A stretch of DNA of 9,377 nucleotides, taken from contig CAZMTB010000120.1 in NCBI GenBank assembly GCA_964569095.1, positions 1 to 9,377 of the forward strand. Direction: 5' to 3'. A program made the position numbers and the translations under genes. The DNA comes from JALWSI01 sp964569095 [NCBI: uncultured Aquificales bacterium] (lineage in GTDB: Bacteria; Thermosulfidibacterota; Thermosulfidibacteria; Thermosulfidibacterales). This document shows, one piece after another, positions 1 through 6,924 of this stretch. Position 1 is the stretch's first letter, and each line of letters starts with the position of its first letter. The notes beneath the pieces were generated by a model. That model was not told the DNA's origin, did not search any database, and worked only from the letters and a program-made list of their open reading frames with translations.

Positions 1-55
1 AGCGCCGATGGTACTGCCACCGCGAGGTGGTGGGAGAGTAGGTCATCGCCAGGAT
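1..55 (+). rRNA. rrf: 5S ribosomal RNA, 3' portion (5' end outside window)
   Basis: The first ~55 bases match the 3' half of bacterial 5S rRNA. They contain the conserved GCCGATGGTA block (4-13), a hairpin closed by a GCGA tetraloop (about 16-35, arms CCACC and GGTGG), the GAGAGTAGG block (34-42) and a final CGCCAGG that forms the 3' strand of helix I. Roughly 65 bases of the 5' half lie before the window, presumably after 16S and 23S in an rRNA operon. The exact 3' end is uncertain by a few bases (about 54-57). It converges on the minus-strand CCA-fusion gene. Confidence 0.9.
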
Positions 56-67
56 CCTTTTTATTAT
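54..67 (+). terminator. possible rRNA operon terminator (T-run after 5S)
   Basis: Directly after the 5S 3' end comes TCCTTTTTATTAT, a U-rich stretch typical of the end of an rRNA operon. I see no separate GC-rich hairpin between the 5S end and the T-run, so any stem would have to involve the 5S 3' region itself. The call rests on position and the T-run only. The rest of the gap to the CCA-fusion stop codon (68-107) holds only a 5-bp inverted repeat (TTGTG/CACAA, 74-91) and no gene. Confidence 0.4.
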
Positions 68-107
68 CTATGCTTGTGAAAATGGGCACAAATGGCCGGC
101 AGCAACA

Positions 108-2744
108 CTAAATACCTCTGCCGCTTATGAACCGCTCAACCCACCTCCTCTCCTCCTGGCGATCCCGCACCTCACCCAGTATCCGGGCCTTCACCAGACC
201 GTTGAAGACCTCCCTGAAGAGGGGTCCAGGTGTGAGCCCCATGGCGATCAGGTCCTTGCCCGTAAGGGAGGGCTTCTCCTTGCGAAGCCGGGTTAGAAAC
301 TCCGATATGCCCTTTCTCACCCCCTCGTCCTTCGAAAGGGCCATGGTGTAGAGCAACAGGTCTATGGGTTTGCCCTGAAGGGTCTCGAGAAGCCACACCC
401 TGTCCCCGGTGTCACCCTCCTTGAGGGTCTTCACCAACCGGGGGGCAGTAACGTGTATCTTGAAGATCTGCCTGAGCTGGTGCCTGGGCAACCCCAGTTC
501 CTGGAGGGCACCTTTAAGCTCAACCGCCTTCAACCCAGAGAAGAGGGCAGTAAGGTAGAGAATCCACGGCTCCACAGACTCCTCGAGAAAGAGCAACATG
601 TACCAGGCTATCACGTCGTCCAGTTCTTCGAAAAGCTCTTCCAGGGCCGGGGTAGCCCGCAGCTTTGGATGGACAAACCTCAAAAGTCCAAGCTCGTCCA
701 TACGCCTAACCATTGACCAAGGCTCCCTCTCGGAGAGCATGAGCCTGAGTTCCGTGAAGAGCCTGTGCTTCGACAGGGCATCGAAGCAGTTCTCCTTGAT
801 GGCTATCTTGATAAGCCTCTCGGTCTGCTTACCTATTCTGAAACCGTATCTCTGCTCAAACCTGATGGCCCTGAACGCCCTGGTGGGATCCTCGACGAAG
901 CTGAGGTTGTGAAGAACCCTTATCCTCTTCTCCTTCAGGTCCTTCTGGCCTCCAAAGAAGTCTATCAGGTGAAAGGCGTTGTCTCCGTTTAGCTTTATCG
1001 CCATGGCGTTGATGGAAAAGTCCCTGCGGTAGAGATCTCGCTTGATGGAACCCATCTTCACCACGGGCAGTGCCGCAGGCTCTTCGTAATACTCCATTCT
1101 GGCGGTGGCCACGTCGATCTTGAAGCCGTCGGGCAAAACCACCACTGCGGTCTGAAACTTTCTGTGGGCATTCACCCTGCCCCCCAACCTGTTGGCAAAG
1201 AGGTGGGCAAAGGCGATGCCGTCTCCTCCCTCCACCACAAGGTCCACGTCGAGGTTCTTCACCCTTAGTAGCAGGTCTCTAACGAACCCCCCCACCACGT
1301 AAACGTTCACGCCCATCTCGTCTGCCACTTCTCCGGCCTTGTTGAGAATATCTCTACAATAAAGGGGCAAGCGGTCTTTCACTATGGAGCGCACGTTCTT
1401 CACGAAAGGAAAGTTGGAAACGTTCTCCTTGAGCGGCTGGGGAGAGTAGCTGAGCTCCCTGTAGAGAACCCTTAGAACGTCTCCTCGGCTCACTATTCCC
1501 ACCACCCTGTCGTCCTCTACCACGGGAACGATGCGCTGGTTCTTCTCCATCATGACCCTCTCAACCTCGGTGAGAGGGGTGTGTGGATCAACGCTCTCCA
1601 CATCGGTGGACATGTAGTCTTCAACGGGGGCATCGCCGAGACCGTGGTAAAGGGCCTTCTCCACGGTCTGTCGGGTTATCACGCCCAGGAGCCTCCCGTC
1701 CTCGCTCTCCAGAACGGGCATGGCGTTGATGTTGTAGCGCACCATCATCTGTTCCACCTCCCTGATGGGAGCCTCAGGGGCTATCCAGAGGACGGGCACA
1801 ACCATGACACTACCGGCGGTGTGAACCTTGCCGAGATGCTCTCTCAGGATGCTTATCAACTTCTCCTTCGCTTGAACAAGGGTCAGGTCTTTGATTACCG
1901 CCGAGGCGGCCGAAGGATGCCCGCCCCCGCCAAACTCCTCGGCGATTTCCCCCACGTTCACCATGGATATCCTACTCCTGGCGATAAGGGTGATGCGGTC
2001 GTCCATGCGGGCGAGGACGAAGAGAACGTTCAGGTTCTCCATATCCTTCAGCTTGTGCGCCAGAACCGCCAGGTCTCCCACGTACCTCTCCCGAGAGATG
2101 GTGGTGATGGTCACCTCCACCCCGTTGAAGTTGTGTTCCTCGGCGTTGTTAAGCATATCGTTCAACATCTCCACCTGTTCCGCGGTGAGATCCCGCTTCA
2201 CGTAGTCGGAGACGGTGTTAAGGTCTGCCCCACAGGCGAGGAGATAAGAGACCGCCTCCAGGTCCTCCTGGGTGGTGGAGTTGAAGGTGAAACAGCCGGT
2301 GTCCTCGTAGATACCCAGGGCGAATAGAGTGGCCTCGTCGGGAGAGATCTCTATTCCCCTCTCCCTCAGTATCTTCACCAAGATGGTGGTGGCCGCTCCC
2401 GTCTCCCTCACCACCTCCAGATCCCCCTGGATATCCTTCGGATGCGAGGGGTGGTGGTCGTACACGTGAATCTTGGCCTTGCCAAGCTCAACCACCTCTC
2501 CCAAAGGACCGATGCGCTCCTTCAGCTTGGTGTCCACCACCACCATGAGCCCCACATCTTCGGGCTTCACCTTGTTTGCCGGTATCAGCTCCAGGGCAAA
2601 GGGAGACTCCTTCAGGTAGTCCCTAACCTGCTTCTCCTGCGAGCCCGGCAGCACCAGGTGGGCCGTTGGATACAGCTTCTTGGCCGCAACCGAGGATGCC
2701 AAGGCATCGAAGTCTGCCATCTCGTGCGTAGTGATTATCTCCAT
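108..2744 (-). CDS. DHH phosphoesterase - tandem CBS - tRNA CCA-type nucleotidyltransferase fusion
   Basis: An 878-residue three-part protein. Residues ~1-305 form a DHH/DHHA1 phosphoesterase of the NrnA/RecJ-like superfamily: DFDALAS at 11-17, Asp71, DHH at 96-98, Asp148 in YEDTG and the DHHA1 motif GGGGH at 272-276, so the metal site looks complete. Two CBS domains follow (~313-366 and ~374-428); such pairs usually bind adenine nucleotides. The C-terminal half is a class II CCA-type nucleotidyltransferase: GGFVRD at 485-490, catalytic Asp499 and Asp501, RRDFSINA at 573-580, EDPTR at 618-622, then the RNA-binding helical part. The nucleotidyltransferase should build or repair tRNA 3' CCA; the DHH part may degrade short RNAs or another phosphodiester. 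The motifs do not show whether it adds CCA, only CC or only A. I chose ATG 2744 (MEIITTHE) because it suits the domain start; GTG at 2750 adds two residues. Neither has a clear ribosome binding site. Confidence 0.93.
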   Translation of the reverse strand: MEIITTHEMADFDALASSVAAKKLYPTAHLVLPGSQEKQVRDYLKESPFALELIPANKVKPEDVGLMVVVDTKLKERIGPLGEVVELGKAKIHVYDHHPSHPKDIQGDLEVVRETGAATTILVKILRERGIEISPDEATLFALGIYEDTGCFTFNSTTQEDLEAVSYLLACGADLNTVSDYVKRDLTAEQVEMLNDMLNNAEEHNFNGVEVTITTISRERYVGDLAVLAHKLKDMENLNVLFVLARMDDRITLIARSRISMVNVGEIAEEFGGGGHPSAASAVIKDLTLVQAKEKLISILREHLGKVHTAGSVMVVPVLWIAPEAPIREVEQMMVRYNINAMPVLESEDGRLLGVITRQTVEKALYHGLGDAPVEDYMSTDVESVDPHTPLTEVERVMMEKNQRIVPVVEDDRVVGIVSRGDVLRVLYRELSYSPQPLKENVSNFPFVKNVRSIVKDRLPLYCRDILNKAGEVADEMGVNVYVVGGFVRDLLLRVKNLDVDLVVEGGDGIAFAHLFANRLGGRVNAHRKFQTAVVVLPDGFKIDVATARMEYYEEPAALPVVKMGSIKRDLYRRDFSINAMAIKLNGDNAFHLIDFFGGQKDLKEKRIRVLHNLSFVEDPTRAFRAIRFEQRYGFRIGKQTERLIKIAIKENCFDALSKHRLFTELRLMLSEREPWSMVRRMDELGLLRFVHPKLRATPALEELFEELDDVIAWYMLLFLEESVEPWILYLTALFSGLKAVELKGALQELGLPRHQLRQIFKIHVTAPRLVKTLKEGDTGDRVWLLETLQGKPIDLLLYTMALSKDEGVRKGISEFLTRLRKEKPSLTGKDLIAMGLTPGPLFREVFNGLVKARILGEVRDRQEERRWVERFISGRGI

Positions 2745-2752
2745 GGTCACAA

Positions 2753-2781
2753 GTTATAGGCCATGAAACCCCGCTTTTCCA
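2753..2781 (-). promoter_or_regulatory. candidate sigma70-type promoter for the CCA-fusion gene
   Basis: Read on the minus strand, TGGAAA (2781-2776; 4 of 6 to TTGACA) is followed after exactly 17 nt by TATAAC (2758-2753; 5 of 6 to TATAAT). Initiation 6-9 nt beyond the -10 box would fall at about 2747-2744, on the start codon, giving a leaderless or nearly leaderless mRNA. This fits the missing Shine-Dalgarno sequence. It is inferred from pattern matching only. In the same divergent gap I found no convincing plus-strand promoter for the SPOR operon. Confidence 0.35.
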
Positions 2782-2820
2782 CCTGCTTGAGCGAGTTGGT
2801 TGAGAATGGTAGGGAGTTTT

Positions 2821-3240
2821 ATGCAGAAGGGAGAGAAGAGGAGGTCTCCATTGATTCTGGGAAGAACCGGATGGCGCGTGCTTCTGGCGGTGGTGGCGTG
2901 CGGATACGCCGCGGTATTTGCCGCAGGATTCACCATGGGCAAGGGTGCCGCCGTGAAAGAGCACCGCTCAACCTTCATCTCGGAGGCCCAGAAAGGGATC
3001 CTGCAGAACGGGATCTACATACTGGCCGGCTCCTTCGCAGAGAGAAGGAAGGCCCTCAACCTGCTTAAGCGGCTGAAGGAGAACGGGTACCGCACCCTTC
3101 TCATGGACAGAACCAAGGAGATACCCCTCTACAGGGTCTTCGTCGGCCCGGTGAAGGAGGAGGAGGTGAAGAGAACTCTACTCACCCTGCAGAGACAGGA
3201 GAAGATCATTGGGTACACCGTGTCATACGCCAGGTATTGA
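2821..3240 (+). CDS. SPOR-domain bitopic membrane protein
   Basis: A 139-residue protein from ATG 2821. A short basic N-terminus (KGEKRR) precedes one membrane segment at ~19-39 (WRVLLAVVACGYAAVFAAGF), so the protein should sit N-in with its C-terminus in the periplasm. After a ~24-residue linker comes a SPOR fold at ~64-138, opening with GIYILAGSF, with YRVFVGP at 104-110 and a final GYTVSYA strand. SPOR domains bind denuded glycan strands at division septa, so a peptidoglycan or division role is likely. ATG 2821 has GGGAG four bases upstream; in-frame TTG 2800 and ATG 2806 would add 7 or 5 residues but have weaker sites. It begins an apparent four-gene operon and its 3' end overlaps the lipoprotein gene by 32 nt. 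The linker is much shorter than in FtsN. The exact role is unknown. Confidence 0.85.
   Translation: MQKGEKRRSPLILGRTGWRVLLAVVACGYAAVFAAGFTMGKGAAVKEHRSTFISEAQKGILQNGIYILAGSFAERRKALNLLKRLKENGYRTLLMDRTKEIPLYRVFVGPVKEEEVKRTLLTLQRQEKIIGYTVSYARY
3197..3201 (+). promoter_or_regulatory. ribosome binding site supporting the TTG start at 3209
   Basis: AGGAG lies inside the 3' end of the SPOR gene, 7 nt before TTG 3209. It is the best-placed Shine-Dalgarno sequence for the downstream lipoprotein gene. The only in-frame ATG nearby (3275) would leave six residues before the lipobox cysteine, too few for a signal peptide, so this site decides the start. Confidence 0.7.
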
Positions 3241-4891
3241 AGCTGCCAAGAGGATTTGGCTGATACTGCTGGGGATGTTGGTGATTGCGGGATGCGCACC
3301 AACCCAGCAGGCAACCAAGCCCCCTCCCCGTCCCGTGGCCACCTCCACCTACAGCTCTACCGACGCCAAGTTCAACGAGGCACAACGCCTGGCAGATCAG
3401 GGAGAGACCGAGAAGGCGCTGGCCATCTACTACTCCATTGCCCTTTCCCATCCCGACGACCCGGCACAGGGAAGGGCATGGTACGAGATGGGCAGGCTAT
3501 ACACCAAGAAGGGATACACCCACCTCGCCGAGGAGAGGTTCAAGAAGGTGGTGAAGCGTTATCCAGCCTCCCTGTGGGCAGACGCCTCCCTTCTCGAACT
3601 GGCCTGGTTGGCCCACGAGAAGAGAGACGATTCACAGGCATACGCCTACCTGAACCGGATAGAGACCATGAAGCTCACCTCCCTCCAGCTGGAGAGCTAC
3701 AGGAAGCTACGAGAGATTCTCTCTTACCAGCCCGTCTCCCAGCCCACCTGGGAAGAGGAGCCCCAGGCACCCTCGAACCCGATCCAGAGGACAGAACCCT
3801 ACAACGCCACGCCCCAGGCCGAAGGGGCCTACACCACAACCCAGCAGGGCCTTCCCTCCCAGGAGACGCTTCCCCCCGAGTACCTACAACGAAAAACCAA
3901 GGAGAACCAGGAGAGCCAACCGGCCACGGGAGCGGCAATAGGACTGTGGCTGCCAAAAGACAGCTCGTATCCCACCCTGTGCCAAGAGGTAGAAAGGGGG
4001 ACGCGTCTTGCGGTAGAGGGAACCGGTCTCAGGATAGTAGAGTCAGACAGCATCGAGGAGATACTGAAGACCAACGACCTGGTTGGCATAGTGGGAGGAA
4101 TGGAGACCTTCGAGATACAGAAGGCGGTGCACCTGCTTGAGGAGAGGTCCGTGCCCCTCATCACGCCGTTCGTCAGGGTGCCATTTCTGGTGGGTGTTAG
4201 TCCCATGCTCTTCTCCACCTCCTACGTGCTAAGCCAGGAGGCAAGGTTCCTGGCCGAGACGGGGAGGAGGATGGGTCTCACCACCGCCGGGGTGCTCTAC
4301 CCCGACATACCCTTCGGAAGGGTGATGGCAGAAGGGTTCAAGAGCAACTGGGAGAGGCTTGGAGGAACCACGGTTCTCTTCAAGGCGTACCAGGAGGGCA
4401 CCATAGACTTCACCGACGTGTTCGACCAGATGGAGAAGAGCAACAAGGTGCCCCAGCTCCTCTTTCTGCCCTGCTCCTGGGAAGAGGCAAGGCTCATCAT
4501 TCCCCAAATAGCCTACCACGAGTTCGAGGGGGTAACGGTGATGGGCGTATCCCTGTGGGCCATGACCCAGCACCTCTACGCCTCGGAGGACTACAAGACC
4601 AGGGTGCTCTTCAGCAACACCTTCTCGAAGGCGTCACTCTACCTTCCCGTCCAAGAGTTCATCATGAAGTACCTCGCAGAGTACAAGGGCTACCCCTCTC
4701 CCTTGGCAGCCCAGGCCTACGACGCGGCCCTGGCCCTGGTGAGCTGGTACAACGGGGGAATGGAGCAACCCCTGAGCCAGGTGAGATTCAGGGGAATAAC
4801 CGGCATGGTGGGATTCACGGCCACGGGGGAACCCATGAGACGACCGTTCCTGATAGAGATCAAGCAGAACGGGGTGGTGCAACTCAACTGA
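3209..4891 (+). CDS. LpoA-like lipoprotein: TPR region plus periplasmic-binding-protein domain
   Basis: A 560-residue probable outer-membrane lipoprotein. Lys14/Arg15, a hydrophobic stretch (16-27) and lipobox IAGC with Cys29 give a type II signal peptide. Residues ~52-170 are TPR-like helices (FNEAQRLADQGETEKALAIY; later LAEERFKKVVKRYP). A Pro/Gln/Glu-rich linker covers ~172-240. Residues ~243-560 form a type I periplasmic-binding (LivK-like) domain, with GAAIGLWLPK, LVGIVGG, SVPLITP and the late AQAYDAALAL helix. This order matches the LpoA/LppC penicillin-binding-protein activators, which stimulate peptidoglycan synthases from the outer membrane. No ABC permease or ATPase gene is adjacent, and the SPOR partner also points away from transport. 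Translation starts at TTG 3209, overlaps the SPOR gene by 32 nt and ends 12 nt before galU. An amino-acid-binding receptor remains possible. Confidence 0.85.
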   Translation: MGTPCHTPGIEAAKRIWLILLGMLVIAGCAPTQQATKPPPRPVATSTYSSTDAKFNEAQRLADQGETEKALAIYYSIALSHPDDPAQGRAWYEMGRLYTKKGYTHLAEERFKKVVKRYPASLWADASLLELAWLAHEKRDDSQAYAYLNRIETMKLTSLQLESYRKLREILSYQPVSQPTWEEEPQAPSNPIQRTEPYNATPQAEGAYTTTQQGLPSQETLPPEYLQRKTKENQESQPATGAAIGLWLPKDSSYPTLCQEVERGTRLAVEGTGLRIVESDSIEEILKTNDLVGIVGGMETFEIQKAVHLLEERSVPLITPFVRVPFLVGVSPMLFSTSYVLSQEARFLAETGRRMGLTTAGVLYPDIPFGRVMAEGFKSNWERLGGTTVLFKAYQEGTIDFTDVFDQMEKSNKVPQLLFLPCSWEEARLIIPQIAYHEFEGVTVMGVSLWAMTQHLYASEDYKTRVLFSNTFSKASLYLPVQEFIMKYLAEYKGYPSPLAAQAYDAALALVSWYNGGMEQPLSQVRFRGITGMVGFTATGEPMRRPFLIEIKQNGVVQLN

Positions 4892-4903
4892 GGAGGAAGA
4901 GAG

Positions 4904-5773
4904 ATGAAACGAATAAGGAAGGCTGTGTTCCCCGTTGCCGGCTGGGGAACCCGGTTTCTGCCTGCCACCAAGGCGTCTCCCAAGGAGATGATTCCCCTGG
5001 TGGACAAGCCCGTCATCCAGTACGCGGTGGAGGAGGCCGCCGCCTCTGGGATAGAGACCATGATCTTCGTGACGGGACGGGGTAAGAGGGCAATAGAAGA
5101 CCACTTTGACGCATCGCCCGAGCTCGAGCTCTTCCTGCAGCAGAAGGGCAAGACCGAGGAGCTTGATGAGGTGAAAAAGATATCCTCCCTGGCCACCTGC
5201 GTCTTCGTTCGCCAGAAGGAGGCCCTGGGCCTGGGTCACGCGGTGCTCTGCGCAAGAGAGGCGGTGGGAGACGAGCCCTTTGCGGTGTTACTGGGAGACG
5301 ACGTGGTTGACGCCGAGGTACCGGTGCTAGCACAGATGATGCGGGTGTGGGAGAGATACCAGCGCCCGGTGATCGGCCTGATGAGGGTTCCCGACAACCA
5401 AGTCTCCCGCTACGGTATCGCCGCCGGTGAAGAGGTGGAACCCGGCGTCTTCAAGGTGACCACCATGGTGGAGAAACCGCCCCTGGAAGAGGCCCCTTCC
5501 AACCTAGCAATAGTGGGTCGCTACATCTTAACCCCCGACCTCTTCCGGAAGATAGAGGAGTCGGGGAAGGGAGCACTGGGTGAGATCCAGCTCACCGACG
5601 CCTTGGTGGCGGCCATGGAGGAGAAGGGCGTCTTCGGCGTAGTCTTCGAGGGAAGGTACCTGGACTGTGGCACCAAGGTGGGATGGATAAAGTCCCAGCT
5701 CTACGCAGCCCTGAAGCATCCAGAGATGTCCGAGGAGATACGGGCCTACCTGAGGGAACTCGTCAACGATTGA
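4904..5773 (+). CDS. galU: UTP--glucose-1-phosphate uridylyltransferase
   Basis: A 289-residue cytoplasmic enzyme making UDP-glucose and pyrophosphate from UTP and glucose-1-phosphate, for lipopolysaccharide, glycan and storage polymers. The nucleotide-binding signature GWGTRFLPATKASPKEMIP is at 13-31, LGLGHAVLCA at 108-117, metal-binding GDD at 131-133, VEKP at 189-192, GRYIL at 205-209, EIQLTDA at 227-233 and DCGTK at 254-258. Length and motif order fit bacterial GalU rather than RfbA or GlmU. AGGAGG (4891-4896) lies 7 nt before ATG 4904, and its first base is the last base of the upstream stop codon. The gene sits 12 nt after the LpoA-like gene, and its stop overlaps the queA start in ATGA-type fashion. 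It probably shares their transcript. Confidence 0.96.
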   Translation: MKRIRKAVFPVAGWGTRFLPATKASPKEMIPLVDKPVIQYAVEEAAASGIETMIFVTGRGKRAIEDHFDASPELELFLQQKGKTEELDEVKKISSLATCVFVRQKEALGLGHAVLCAREAVGDEPFAVLLGDDVVDAEVPVLAQMMRVWERYQRPVIGLMRVPDNQVSRYGIAAGEEVEPGVFKVTTMVEKPPLEEAPSNLAIVGRYILTPDLFRKIEESGKGALGEIQLTDALVAAMEEKGVFGVVFEGRYLDCGTKVGWIKSQLYAALKHPEMSEEIRAYLRELVND

Positions 5774-6816
5774 TGGACGTAGGGCTATTCGACTACCGGC
5801 TGCCCAAGCATCTCATCGCCCAGCATCCACCAAGAGAGCGGGGAAGCTCACGGCTCATGGTGGTGAAAAGAGAGGAGCAAACCACGCTATCCACCTGGTT
5901 CCGCGAGCTTCCAACCCTGCTTCCCTCCCCTGCCCTCATGGTACTGAACGACGCAAGGGTGATCCCCGCAAGGCTACTGGGGCGAAAGGAGACCGGGGGA
6001 AGGGTGGAGTGCTTCCTGGTGCACAAGGTGGAAGCAGACCGCTGGGAGTGCATGGTGAAACCCGGCAGGGCGTGGCAGGTGGGCAGAAGACTACTACTGG
6101 GGGAGGGAAGAAACGCCCCTATCGAGGCGGTGGTGGAGGAGGTGTTGCCCTCGGGAAGAAGGCTGGTGAGGTTCACCCCGCCGCAGGGAACATCCCTGGA
6201 AGAGGCCCTCTACTCCGCTGGCCAGGTACCCCTTCCGCCCTACATCCAGCGACCACCCTCCCAGGAGGACGCCGAGAGGTACCAAACCGTCTTTGCCCGC
6301 AGGGGAACCGCCGTTGCAGCGCCCACAGCGGGACTACACTTCACACGGGAGATGCTCGGCCTTCTGCAGGAGGCGGGAATAGAGACCGCCTACATAACCC
6401 TCAACGTAGGTCCCGGCACCTTCAAGCCGGTTAAGGCAGAACGGGTGGAAGAGCACCAGATGGAGGAGGAGTTCTTCACCATTCCCCCGGAGACCGCCCA
6501 GAAGGTGAACCGGGCGAAGGAGTGTGGCATTCCCGTGATAGCCGTGGGCACCACGGTTACCCGGGCACTGGAGAGCGCCTCAGACGAGAGGGGCACCGTT
6601 GTTCCAGGGTCGCGGTGGACAAGCCTATTCATCTACCCGGGATACCGATTCAAGGTGATAGACCACCTGGTAACCAACTTTCACCTTCCCAGGTCAACCC
6701 TGCTCATGCTGGTGTGTGCCCTGGGAGGAAGGGAGCTGGTAATGAAGGCCTACGAGAGGGCAATAGCAGAAGGGTTCAAGGTGTACTCCTACGGAGACGC
6801 CATGCTGGTGCTTTGA
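5773..6816 (+). CDS. queA: S-adenosylmethionine:tRNA ribosyltransferase-isomerase
   Basis: A 347-residue enzyme that transfers and isomerises the ribosyl part of S-adenosylmethionine onto preQ1 in tRNA anticodons, forming epoxyqueuosine. Family motifs run the whole length: FDYRLP (6-11), NDARVIPARL (59-68), GQVPLPPYI (150-158), YQTVFA (170-175), VAAPTAGLHF (181-190), VGPGTFKPV (212-220), VGTTVTRALES (258-268), LFIYPG (285-290), TNFHLPRSTLLMLV (301-314) and YGDAMLVL (340-347). Start ATG 5773 shares its A with the galU stop (TGATG), so translation is probably coupled; no strong ribosome binding site of its own is seen. An in-frame extension upstream into galU lacks family motifs and was rejected. 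Oddities: the LHVG motif reads LNVG (Asn211) and the HxMHxE motif reads HQMEEE (Glu230). Confidence 0.96.
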   Translation: MDVGLFDYRLPKHLIAQHPPRERGSSRLMVVKREEQTTLSTWFRELPTLLPSPALMVLNDARVIPARLLGRKETGGRVECFLVHKVEADRWECMVKPGRAWQVGRRLLLGEGRNAPIEAVVEEVLPSGRRLVRFTPPQGTSLEEALYSAGQVPLPPYIQRPPSQEDAERYQTVFARRGTAVAAPTAGLHFTREMLGLLQEAGIETAYITLNVGPGTFKPVKAERVEEHQMEEEFFTIPPETAQKVNRAKECGIPVIAVGTTVTRALESASDERGTVVPGSRWTSLFIYPGYRFKVIDHLVTNFHLPRSTLLMLVCALGGRELVMKAYERAIAEGFKVYSYGDAMLVL

Positions 6817-6864
6817 CGGGGTTGTAGCACGATCAAGGGCCAGTACGAATGAGGGGATCAGGAT

Positions 6865-6884
6865 GCTCGGAGAGAAGACCGAGC
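6865..6884 (+). terminator. weak hairpin downstream of queA, doubtful terminator
   Basis: GCTCGG (6865-6870) and CCGAGC (6879-6884) can form a 6-bp stem with an 8-nt loop, 49 nt after the queA stop. The following bases (TGCTCTAAT) are not a proper U-tract, so intrinsic termination would be inefficient. The rest of the 129-nt gap between queA and pnp (6817-6945) shows no gene. Confidence 0.25.
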
Positions 6885-6891
6885 TGCTCTA

Positions 6892-6924
6892 ATAAAAAAC
6901 CGCCACCCCACCAAGGGCGGCGGT
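6892..6924 (-). terminator. intrinsic terminator of the rpsO-pnp operon
   Basis: On the minus strand, 21 nt after the pnp stop codon, ACCGCCGCCC (6924-6915) pairs with GGGTGGCGGT (6908-6899) across a 6-nt loop. This 10-bp stem has one G-T wobble. It runs straight into TTTTTATT (6898-6891). On the plus strand the same hairpin is not followed by T residues, so it should not stop queA transcripts efficiently. Confidence 0.9.

Noticed and set aside
74-91. 5-bp inverted repeat TTGTG/CACAA as a terminator for the CCA-fusion gene
   Set aside because: The stem is short and AT-rich with no T-run after it on the minus strand. I see no convincing terminator for that gene within the window.
1581-2327. 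Plus-strand open frame of 248 codons inside the CCA-fusion gene
   Set aside because: It is in codon register with an unmistakable gene on the other strand and has His/Gly/Val-rich composition with no recognisable motif.
2623-2978. Minus-strand frames upstream of the CCA-fusion start, as a possible small extra gene
   Set aside because: They overlap the SPOR gene and the start of the fusion gene, lack ribosome binding sites and have no recognisable motif.
3256-4140. 294-codon alternative frame within the LpoA-like gene
   Set aside because: It has an Arg/Gly/Pro-rich out-of-frame composition, while the overlapping frame has a clear signal peptide, TPRs and a binding-protein fold.
4634-5239. 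Minus-strand 201-codon frame across the lipoprotein/galU junction
   Set aside because: It spans the end of one solid gene and the start of another on the opposite strand, has no motifs, and its composition looks like a shadow.
5683-5772. 30-residue N-terminal extension of queA into galU
   Set aside because: The extension overlaps galU codons and has no family similarity. MDVGLFDYRLP at 5773 is the usual QueA beginning.
6829-6841. 13-nt exact repeat ACGATCAAGGGCC, also at 7531-7543 inside pnp
   Set aside because: About one 13-nt match is expected by chance in a window of this size, and the flanks do not extend the match.
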